Shown in pieces: positions 51,182 to 57,587 of a stretch of DNA of 57,587 nucleotides. The position numbers were made by a program, and so were the translations under genes. Origin of the DNA: Deltaproteobacteria bacterium (lineage in GTDB: Bacteria > Myxococcota_A > UBA796 > GCA-2862545); the NCBI GenBank assembly GCA_016938035.1, contig JAFGVK010000146.1, positions 1 through 57,587 of the forward strand, read 5' to 3'. The notes below the pieces were generated by a model, which was given only the letters and a program-made list of their open reading frames with translations, had not been told where the DNA came from and ran no database searches. The stretch's first letter is position 1. Every line of letters starts with the position of its first letter.

Positions 51182-52387
51182 GTGCACAGCCCTGAGCAAG
51201 CCCTCTCGCGCATCTTCGAGGTGACGCCAGCCCTAGACCTGGAGCAGCTTCCCCTGGACGCGTGTCTCGACAGGGTGCTCGCCGAGGACCTCGTCGCGGC
51301 GGGCGACCTGCCGGTCGCGGGGCTCGCCGCGATGGACGGCTACGCGGTCCGGGCGCGGGACATCCCCGAGGGGATCTCCACCCTCCGCGTGGTGCGGGAC
51401 GCCGCGCTCACCGAGGGCACCGCCGCCCCGGTGGCCACCGGCGCCCCGCTGCCCGCTGGCGCAGACGCGGTCGTCGAGTCCGAGCGCGCCGACGGGTCGC
51501 GCGAGGGCGAGGTGGCGCTCACCGGCCCCGCGCGACCGGGCGACAGGGTGCGCCTCCGGGGCTCCAGCCTCCGCGCCGGGCAGCGCGCCCTGAGCGCCGG
51601 CACCACCCTGGGCCCGGCACAGCTCGCGGTCGCGGGGGCGCTGGGGCTGGCGGCGCTCACCGTGGTCCGCCGCCCGGTGGTCGCGATCCTCTCGGTGGGG
51701 GAGGATCCGGCCCAGAGCAACGCGGCGCTCGCGGCCCTGGTGCGACAGGCCGGCGCGCTGCCCCTGGACCTGGGGGTGGCGCCGGACGCGCCCTCCGCCC
51801 TGGCGACCAGGCTGGGCTACGGCCTGGACCGGGCTGACGCCGTGGTCACCACCGGGGGGATGTCCGCCGGGCGCCTGGCGCTGGTGCGCGCGGCCTGGGA
51901 CGCGCTAGGGGTGGTGGAGGACCTGTGGCAGGTGGCGGTTCGACCGGGCAGACCGCTGCTCGTGGGGCACGCCAACGGCGCGGGCGGGCCGGTCCGCCTG
52001 TTCGGCCTGGCGGGCACCCCCCAGAGCACCTTCGCCAGCTTCCTCACCCTGGTGCGGCCCTGGATCCGGACGGCCCTCGGCGACCCCTCGCCCTGGCCCG
52101 ACCCCGTGCTGGCCGCCGCAGCGGCGCCGCTCACCTATCGCGCGACCCTGCCCACCCTGATCCGGGTCAGGCTCAGCCTGAGCGGCGGTGCCCTTCGCTG
52201 GGCCCCCACCGGCCTCCCAGGGGCGGAGGGCCTCAGCGAGATGAGCGAGGGACACGGCCTCCTCCCCCTGGCGCGAGGCCTCCACCGCATCGAGGTGGGC
52301 GACTCCGCGCTCATCCAGGTGTACGACCACGGCTTCACACGCCGCGCAGCGCCGGGCACCGCCTGGCGCCCCCCCGAGGAGATGTAG
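51182..52387 (+). CDS. Divergent MoeA-like molybdopterin molybdenumtransferase
   Basis: A 401-residue protein of the MoeA family, which inserts molybdate into molybdopterin. Seen: AAMDGYAVRA and ATGAPLPAGADAVVE of the N-terminal domains, a central MoCF domain (about 170-300) with VTTGGMSAG, GLAGTPQSTFASF in place of the usual G-L-P-G-N-P-V-S, and a C-terminal beta domain. Several usual residues differ: G-G-V-S-x-G-D-x-D appears as GGMSAGRLAL, and the Pro-Gly-Asn-Pro motif is altered. The fold is right; full activity is uncertain. It starts with GTG after GGAG, and three bases separate its stop from the MORN-repeat gene. Confidence 0.82.
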   Translation: MHSPEQALSRIFEVTPALDLEQLPLDACLDRVLAEDLVAAGDLPVAGLAAMDGYAVRARDIPEGISTLRVVRDAALTEGTAAPVATGAPLPAGADAVVESERADGSREGEVALTGPARPGDRVRLRGSSLRAGQRALSAGTTLGPAQLAVAGALGLAALTVVRRPVVAILSVGEDPAQSNAALAALVRQAGALPLDLGVAPDAPSALATRLGYGLDRADAVVTTGGMSAGRLALVRAAWDALGVVEDLWQVAVRPGRPLLVGHANGAGGPVRLFGLAGTPQSTFASFLTLVRPWIRTALGDPSPWPDPVLAAAAAPLTYRATLPTLIRVRLSLSGGALRWAPTGLPGAEGLSEMSEGHGLLPLARGLHRIEVGDSALIQVYDHGFTRRAAPGTAWRPPEEM

Positions 52388-52390
52388 CCC

Positions 52391-54064
52391 ATGCTTGTGC
52401 TCTTGATGCTGGTCGCCACCGCCTGGTCGGCAGAGCTGGACTGCCGCGGCAAGGCCGTGGTGCAGGAGGATCCCGGTAAAGGGGCGTGGTGCGTGATCGA
52501 GCGCCACGACGGCACCTCCTACAAACAGGGCCCCACTCAGGGGGTCTATCGCAACGGCGCCCTGCGCTGGGAGGGCGCCTACCGCCTCGACGAGCGCAGC
52601 GGCCCGTGGACCTTCTGGTACGAGTCGGGCGCCATCGAGATGGAGGGACGCTTCTCGGACGACCGCGAGGAGGGCCGCTGGACCTTCTGGTCGGAGTCGG
52701 GCCACAAGGTCCGCGAGGGGCTGTTTGTCGAGGGCAAGGAGGAGGGCGTCTGGACCTGGTGGCACCCCGACGGGACCCTGTGGAAGCGCGGCGAGTACCG
52801 CGCCGGGGTCATGACCGGCGAGTGGACCCTGTGGTCCAAGGACGGCACCAGGGAGGTCGGGCGCTTCCGCTCGGGGGACCGCGACGGCCTGTGGACCGAG
52901 TACACCACCACCCCCGAGGGCCTGGAGATCAAGCACACCGAGGCGGAGTACCACGCCGGGCGCCGCGACGGCCACTGGATCGAGCACGCCATCACCGGCC
53001 TGAAGATCGTCGAGGGCGAGTTCGACAGGGGCGTCGAGAGCGGGCACTGGACCTGGTACTACGACACCGGCGAGGTGCGGGAGCAGGGCTCCTTCAACCT
53101 GGGGATGAAGGACGGCACCTGGACCCAGTTCACCAAGCGCGGCGAGAAGATCACCGAGGGCGATTTCCTCGCCGGAAAGGAGAGCGGCCTCTGGAAGACC
53201 TGGAACGACGACGGCACGCTGCAGACCCAGGGACCCTACCGGCTGGGGGTCCGCGAGGGCGAGTGGACCAGGTGGTACGACACCGGCCAGCTCCTGTCGC
53301 GGGGGAGCTGGGCAGACGGGCTCCGAGACGGCGAGTGGACCCGCTGGCACGCCAACGGTCAGACCCTGTCCCAGGGCGCCTATAGCCGCGGGGTCGAGGT
53401 CGGCGCGTGGTCGTCCTGGTTCAACGACGGTCAGCTCCAGCGCAAGGGCTCCTACGAGGGGGGGCGCTACACCGGCCAGTGGGAGGAGTTCCACCCCAAC
53501 GGCACCCTCGCCAGCAGGGGCTCCTACGAGGGCGGCCAGCAGGTCGGCGAGTGGACCACTTGGCACGATGACGGCACCAAGGCGAGCGTGAGCCACTGGA
53601 TCGCGGGGGAGGACGACGGCCTCTACACCGCCTGGTACCCCGGCGGCGCCAAGCAGGAGGAGGGCCGCTACCAGCACGGCGAGCGCGTGGGGACCTGGCG
53701 CACCTGGTCCGACAGCGGCCACCTCTCGTCACAGGGCGACTACCTCGGGGGCAAGCGCTCCGGCCAGTGGACCTGGTGGCACGACAACGGCGCCGTCTCG
53801 CGCGAGGGCCGCTACGAGGCCGGCGCCGAGACCGGCCCCTGGATCACCTACCACCCCAACGAGGAGATGGCCTCCAAAGGGGACTACTGCGAAGGCGCCC
53901 TGTGCGGTCACTGGACCTTCTGGTACGACAACGGCAAGAAGGAGCGCGAGGGCGAATTCCGAGAGGGCCAGGCCGCAGGGCGCTGGACCTGGTGGACCGC
54001 CGAGGGCCGCCCCGACCCGAGCCGCACCGGGACCTACGAGGGCTTCCACCGCGTAGGTCCCTGA
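52391..54064 (+). CDS. Secreted protein of about 20 MORN-like repeats
   Basis: A 557-residue protein with a signal peptide (VLLMLVATAWSAEL) and a Cys-containing start, followed almost entirely by about 20 repeats of roughly 22-25 residues with the pattern G-x-W-T-x-W-x-x-x-G-x-x-x-x-x-G-x-Y (examples GRWTFWSESG, GVWTWWHPDG, GQWTWWHDNG, GHWTFWYDNG). This is the MORN-like/YwqK type repeat, which builds an elongated beta structure and binds membranes or proteins. No catalytic domain is seen. It sits between two molybdopterin-type genes, three bases after the first, so it is probably co-transcribed with moeA-like; any functional link is unknown. Confidence 0.85.
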   Translation: MLVLLMLVATAWSAELDCRGKAVVQEDPGKGAWCVIERHDGTSYKQGPTQGVYRNGALRWEGAYRLDERSGPWTFWYESGAIEMEGRFSDDREEGRWTFWSESGHKVREGLFVEGKEEGVWTWWHPDGTLWKRGEYRAGVMTGEWTLWSKDGTREVGRFRSGDRDGLWTEYTTTPEGLEIKHTEAEYHAGRRDGHWIEHAITGLKIVEGEFDRGVESGHWTWYYDTGEVREQGSFNLGMKDGTWTQFTKRGEKITEGDFLAGKESGLWKTWNDDGTLQTQGPYRLGVREGEWTRWYDTGQLLSRGSWADGLRDGEWTRWHANGQTLSQGAYSRGVEVGAWSSWFNDGQLQRKGSYEGGRYTGQWEEFHPNGTLASRGSYEGGQQVGEWTTWHDDGTKASVSHWIAGEDDGLYTAWYPGGAKQEEGRYQHGERVGTWRTWSDSGHLSSQGDYLGGKRSGQWTWWHDNGAVSREGRYEAGAETGPWITYHPNEEMASKGDYCEGALCGHWTFWYDNGKKEREGEFREGQAAGRWTWWTAEGRPDPSRTGTYEGFHRVGP

Positions 54065-54135
54065 TCCGCCGCCCACCCGACAGGCCCTTGCGCCCGCGCG
54101 CCAAGTGGCCGATGCTCTCCCCCTTGGAGGTCCCC

Positions 54136-55260
54136 ATGAGCAGCAGCTACCGCGTCCACCTTCTGGCAGTCAGCAGCGCGACCCCGGTCGACCCAGACAG
54201 CCTCAGCCTCGCGCTCACCGCGGCCGGTCAACAGGTGCTGGGGCTCCAGCGCGTGGACGCCCATGGCCTCCGCGAGGCCGCCCGCGCCGTGCTCGCGGAC
54301 CCCCTCACTCAGGTGCTGCTGGTGGTGGGCGGCGTTGGGCCCAGCGGCGCCACCCCCGAGGCCATCCACCCCCTGCTCGACACCACCCTCCCCGGCTTCG
54401 GCGAGCTGCTCCGCACCCTCGCTTGGTCCGAGGTGGGCGCAGAGGCGATGCTCTACCGCGCCACCGCAGGGCTGGCGGGGGGCAAGGCGGTCTTCGCCAT
54501 CCCCTGCGGCGCCACACAGCTGGCGCTCGACCGCCTCATCCTCCCCTCCCTCGCCGCGCTGCTTGGGCAGGGGCAGCAGACCGCTGCGGTGGATCAGGAC
54601 GGCGCCAACGTGGTAGTCGACATACTGCCTCCCCCCGCTCCCTCCCACAAGCTCGGTCAGCTCGGTGGGCGCAAGGTGCAGCTCAGCGCCATGGGCACCC
54701 CCGACGAGGCCCCTCCCCCAGCGGACGACGGCGGCGAGGTGTCCTGGGGCTGGCAGCAGGCGATCCGCGACCTGGGCGGAGAGGTGCTCACCCAGGTCCG
54801 CCAAGAGCTCCCCGAGCGGCTGGAGAAGGTGGCCCCGATCGTCAACGTCCTAGAGACCGCCGGCGAGACCGCGGTCCTCAAGCTTCCCAGCGGCCGGCGC
54901 CTCTCCCTCTGGGGCTGGCCCGACCTGCAGCGCCCTGGCGCCAAGGTGATCGCGGTGGGCGAGGGCGAGCCCCTCGCCGAGGTGATCGCCCTCCACCGCC
55001 ACCCGGTGATGACCGGCCTCTGTGTCGAGGGCCCCGACGGCCTGCTGCCGGACCAGTCCTCCGACATCGCCGCCACCGCCGAGGAGATCACCGGGCGCGC
55101 CCCCCGCGACACGAGCGGCACCCTGTTCGCCGTGACCGGGGACGCGATCTTCGTGCAGCGCGGCAACAGGGTCTACCGGTGGGACGGGCGCCACGAGACC
55201 CACGACGGCAACCCCAAGCAGGTGCTCGCGACCCTGGTCCTCAACTGGTCCAACCGCTAG
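54136..55260 (+). CDS. MoaB/MogA-like domain protein with C-terminal extension
   Basis: A 374-residue protein. Residues about 1-150 resemble MoaB/MogA (molybdopterin adenylyltransferase): LLVVGGVGPSGATPEA, LPGFGELLRTL, AMLYRATAGL and GKAVFAIPCGA. The usual T-G-G-T-G-x-x-x-R-D-V-T-P-E-A is shortened and the R-D pair is missing, so catalysis is doubtful. Residues about 200-374 form a separate domain (EVLTQVRQELPERLEKV ... LKLPSGRRLSLWGWPDL) that I do not recognise. ATG 54136 follows TTGGAGG; the frame is open upstream. It lies 71 bases after the MORN gene. Confidence 0.72.
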   Translation: MSSSYRVHLLAVSSATPVDPDSLSLALTAAGQQVLGLQRVDAHGLREAARAVLADPLTQVLLVVGGVGPSGATPEAIHPLLDTTLPGFGELLRTLAWSEVGAEAMLYRATAGLAGGKAVFAIPCGATQLALDRLILPSLAALLGQGQQTAAVDQDGANVVVDILPPPAPSHKLGQLGGRKVQLSAMGTPDEAPPPADDGGEVSWGWQQAIRDLGGEVLTQVRQELPERLEKVAPIVNVLETAGETAVLKLPSGRRLSLWGWPDLQRPGAKVIAVGEGEPLAEVIALHRHPVMTGLCVEGPDGLLPDQSSDIAATAEEITGRAPRDTSGTLFAVTGDAIFVQRGNRVYRWDGRHETHDGNPKQVLATLVLNWSNR

Positions 55261-55345
55261 CGCCCTCCGACACGGGGGCCGCGGCGCCCCGAGCTCGCGA
55301 TGACCCCCTCCACCGCGCGAGGGCGGCGGCGCGTCCCGGTCCCTT

Positions 55346-55413
55346 GTTGTCGTCCGGTGGGTCGCCTCGGTGGCGAGGGGGATCCTCGCGGCATAGACGG
55401 CAGAGACGACAAC
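55346..55413 (+). promoter_or_regulatory. Structured leader before the flippase-like gene
   Basis: Arms GTTGTCGTC (55346-55354) and GACGACAAC (55405-55413) are perfect 9-base inverted repeats, enclosing a small CCTCG / CGAGG hairpin. The second arm ends directly before the GGAG ribosome site of the GTG at 55424. It could control translation or end transcription of the gene before; no T run follows. Confidence 0.4.
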
Positions 55414-55423
55414 GGAGAACCCC

Positions 55424-56575
55424 GTGGGCCTGTCTGCCACCTTCCGCCGCGTCCCCAAGCGCGTCCGCTCCTCGATCTCCTTCGGCCTCAAGGCGGTGAT
55501 CACCGTCGCGGGCTTCTACCTCCTCCTCACCCACAGGGTGGACGGGGGCGAGGGCGTGGGGAGCATCCCGATCGGGCAGGCGATCCTGGCCTATGTAGAC
55601 CAGGTGGACTCCACGACCTTCCTGATGTGGTCCGCGATCGCGATGGGGGTCAAATTCATCGGGGTGATCTCCTCCGCCTGGGGCTGGCACGCCCTCCTCA
55701 GGGGGCAGGGCCTGCGCTTCCCGTTCTGGACCCAGGTGATGACCGCCTTCCTGATCGGGCGCTTCATCGGGACCTTCCTCCCCTCCACCATGGGGCTGGA
55801 CGGCTACACCCTCTACGAGGCGGGGCGCTACTCCAACCAGTGGCACCGGGCCCTGACCGCCAAGGCCCTAGAGAAGTTCATCGGCATCGCCGGCCTCTTC
55901 ACCGGCCTGCTCCTCACCCTCCCCGCGGGCTACCTGGTGCTGGAGCAGGTCGCGGGCAGCGCCGCCCTGTTCGGGCTGTCCGGGGCGACCGTCCTCACCC
56001 TGCTGATCGGGGGGCTGAGCGCGGGCATCACCGGGACGGTGGTGGTGGGCCTCGCCTGGCCCTGGCTGATCCGCCTGTTCATGAACCTGTTCGGGGCCTT
56101 CCTCCCAGGGCCCGTCCGTCGCCACGTCGAGCGCTTCCGCGACGCGGTCACGGCCTACGAGGGCCGCTTCGGCCTCCTCCTCTCGGTGCTCCTCGCCAAG
56201 TTCATCACCCACTTCACCACCGCGGTGGTCTACTACTTCACCGCGCTCGCCATCGGCGTGGTCGGCGTCGAGTTCCTCCCCATCGTCTTCGGCAGCCTGA
56301 TCCAGATCCTCGGCACCCTCTTCTCACCCACCATCGCCGGCGAGGGCGCCCGCGAGGCCCTCCAGGCGCTGCTCCTCTCCGCGCACCTGGGCGGCGCCGC
56401 TCAGGCCGTGCTCTCAGCGGCCCTGGGCTTCGTCGCAGCGGAGGCCGCCACCCTCTGGGGAGGCGCCTTCCTCTGGGTCCGAACCCCTGCCTGGCGCCCC
56501 CGCTTCGCGGAGGTCGACGGGGTGCAGGTCGACTACGCCTGGCTGGACGAGGAGCAGGTTCCCGAGCAGGGGTGA
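55424..56575 (+). CDS. Flippase-like integral membrane protein (lysylphosphatidylglycerol synthase TM/AglD family)
   Basis: A 383-residue protein with about seven or eight hydrophobic helices (AVITVAGFYLLLTH; MWSAIAMGVKFIGVISSAW; FIGIAGLFTGLLLTLPAGY; AALFGLSGATVLTLLIGG; GTVVVGLAWPW; LLLSVLLAKFITHF). The pattern R-F-I-G-T-F-L-P-S-T-M-G-L-D-G-Y, an early loop with Lys/Arg (TAKALEKFIG), and the G-E-G-A-R-E segment late in the protein fit the UPF0104/AglD-like family of lipid or sugar flippases. The C-terminal tail is cytoplasmic. It starts with GTG. Substrate unknown. Confidence 0.78.
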   Translation: MGLSATFRRVPKRVRSSISFGLKAVITVAGFYLLLTHRVDGGEGVGSIPIGQAILAYVDQVDSTTFLMWSAIAMGVKFIGVISSAWGWHALLRGQGLRFPFWTQVMTAFLIGRFIGTFLPSTMGLDGYTLYEAGRYSNQWHRALTAKALEKFIGIAGLFTGLLLTLPAGYLVLEQVAGSAALFGLSGATVLTLLIGGLSAGITGTVVVGLAWPWLIRLFMNLFGAFLPGPVRRHVERFRDAVTAYEGRFGLLLSVLLAKFITHFTTAVVYYFTALAIGVVGVEFLPIVFGSLIQILGTLFSPTIAGEGAREALQALLLSAHLGGAAQAVLSAALGFVAAEAATLWGGAFLWVRTPAWRPRFAEVDGVQVDYAWLDEEQVPEQG

Positions 56576-57080
56576 GGCGCCCCCCACCGCGCAGCGGGCC
56601 AAGGGGCCGGCAGCGCACGAGCCACGAGCCTCTCCGCGGCGAGGCGGGAGGGTGCGGGCAGAAGCAGGGGGGCCGCGCGGCGCGAGCCGGCGGACCTGTA
56701 GAGCGCGGGAGCTCCCGCGGACCGAGCGCTCAGCGCCACAGGGTCCAACTCCAGCAGGCGGATGGCAGCGCCTAGTATTGGACAAACCTTGTCTGTTAGG
56801 AATCAGCCCTCAAGCTGCACGCGTCGCAGCGGGCGCGACAGGCCGACCGCGACAGGCTCCACGAGGCATCGCTCTCCTCACAGGCTGAGCCTGGGCGTGC
56901 CCCTCCGGGTCGGTCTCCCTCCGGGGTCGGCGCTCCCTCGCCTCCGTCCTGCGGACCGCCCTCCGGGCGCCCTGCGGTCCACCTCACGCGAGCGCCGTGC
57001 GACAGGAAAACAGAGGAGACCTCACGGGCGCGCCCCACGTACAGCTCAGCCCCCCGACATCTGAGCCCCTCGAAAAGAGG
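56576..57080. other. Long non-coding region
   Basis: About 500 bases with no credible gene on either strand. It contains a perfect 16-base palindrome, CGCGGGAGCTCCCGCG (56704-56719), and a GACAA-ACC-TTGTC element near 56781. Nothing else was recognised. Confidence 0.55.
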
Positions 57081-57339
57081 GTCCCACCGCTGCGCTGCCC
57101 CTCCCAAAATGCTGGTTCGTCCGTAGCACGTTGCGACGAAAATTGGCGTTCTCCCGTAGTGTCGGCGGCATTGGCACTCGCAGAGGGGGTTCTTACGAGT
57201 GGCTCAAATATGGTCCCACCGCTGCGCTGCCCCTCCCAAAATGCTGGTTCGTCCGTAGCACGTTGCGACGAAAATCGGCGTTCTCCCGTAGTGTCGGCGG
57301 CATTGGCACTCGCAGAGGGGGTTCTTACGAGTGGTTCAA
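57081..57339. repeat. 132-bp direct repeat, two copies
   Basis: 57081-57207 matches 57213-57339 with only two differences (AAATTGG/AAATCGG and GTGGCTCAA/GTGGTTCAA). Period 132 bases (44 codons), so a minus-strand frame is open across both, but no start, ribosome site or family is seen. Confidence 0.9.
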
Positions 57340-57481
57340 CCCACCAACTGGCCATGGGATGGGCCAAGGTCCCTGTCGGAGCCGCTGCCCCGCTCGGCCT
57401 GTCCCCCCTGGCCGCCGTCCCACCGCAAGACCACCAGCGCGCGGCGGGGTGGGGCGAGGGAGGCCAGCGTCGGCTCCCCGG
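57340..57481. other. Intergenic DNA between the repeats and the last gene
   Basis: About 140 bases with no recognised element; it is GC- and C-rich on the plus strand. Confidence 0.4.
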
Positions 57482-57586
57482 CTACTGCGCCCGCAGCCCC
57501 CCCCACCAGCCGTCCGCCCACTGCGCCGTCTCGCTGGGCTGACGCACCCACTCGGTGGGGCGCGCGGTGTAGCCGTCCGTCACCAG
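57482..57586 (-). CDS. 3' end of a gene running off the window (unknown product)
   Basis: The last 34 codons of a minus-strand frame, ending in TAG. The residues (DGYTARPTEWVRQPSETAQ, then ADGWWGGLRAQ) have a natural, non-repetitive composition with many Trp, unlike shadow frames around it. Product not recognisable from this fragment. Confidence 0.45.
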   Translation of the reverse strand: MVTDGYTARPTEWVRQPSETAQWADGWWGGLRAQ

Positions 57587-57587
57587 A

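Noticed and set aside
57081..57339. CRISPR array
   Set aside because: Only two long units with almost identical content and no short repeat/variable spacer pattern.
56984..57367. Repeat protein encoded on the minus strand across the 132-bp repeats
   Set aside because: The frame is open only because the repeat period is a multiple of three; no ribosome site, signal peptide or family.

Overview
The window is a GC-rich, gene-dense stretch of a Gram-negative chromosome, most likely from a Myxococcota-like (former deltaproteobacterial) lineage. The basis is gene content: a protein with an AgmX/PglI-type C-terminus beside TolQ/TolR-type subunits and TPR proteins, a Ser/Thr kinase fused to a formylglycine-enzyme-like domain, an NtrC-type regulator, a MYXO-CTERM-like tail, and many small lipoproteins. 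No phage, transposase, integrase or CRISPR array is visible.

Layout. 1-8.98 kb: a CoaB-like gene whose 3' end is tandemly repeated at the left edge, a kinase/FGE fusion, a membrane ferredoxin, two lipoproteins (one thioredoxin-like), queG overlapping a rhomboid/TPR gene, and trxB. 9.1-25.3 kb (minus strand): a coherent block that looks like a trans-envelope machine: an outer-membrane barrel, a coiled-coil periplasmic protein, an AgmX/PglI-type inner-membrane/TonB-like protein, two ExbD/TolR subunits, one TolQ/ExbB subunit, a small periplasmic protein, three large TPR proteins, a 236-aa exported protein and a DacB-type carboxypeptidase. A response regulator diverges from it at 25.5 kb. 26.9-35.4 kb (minus): tRNA-Phe and a housekeeping run, yceD-rpmF, then acpP-rpiB-glyA-nrdR-ribD-ribE-ribB(X)-ribH-nusB-mazG-DUF2752, mostly with overlapping starts and stops. 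35.6-38.7 kb: a duplicated tRNA-Gln/tRNA-Glu cassette flanking a secreted-protein gene, followed by a promoter placed directly before a terminator. 38.7-46.4 kb: a DUF456 protein, a Ski2-like helicase, an M1-M28-PDZ peptidase fusion, a membrane protein and a 2OG-Fe(II) oxygenase. 46.4-57.6 kb: a beta-propeller lipoprotein, a small lipoprotein, an MltD-like transglycosylase with four LysM domains, a divergent MoeA, a protein of about 20 MORN-like repeats, a divergent MoaB fusion, a flippase-like membrane protein, a non-coding stretch with a 132-bp tandem repeat, and the 3' end of one more gene.

How the genes fit together. The 9-25 kb block has what a proton-driven envelope complex needs: a TolQ/TolR motor, a TonB-like arm that could cross the periplasm, TPR scaffolds on the periplasmic side and an outer-membrane barrel. 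It resembles Agl/Glt (gliding) and Tol/Ton systems, but its role here is inferred. One of its two TolR-like subunits has Asn where the proton-carrying Asp is expected. The rib genes supply riboflavin synthesis except for a working GTP cyclohydrolase II, whose domain here is degenerate. Names rest on motif recognition by eye; no database search was possible.
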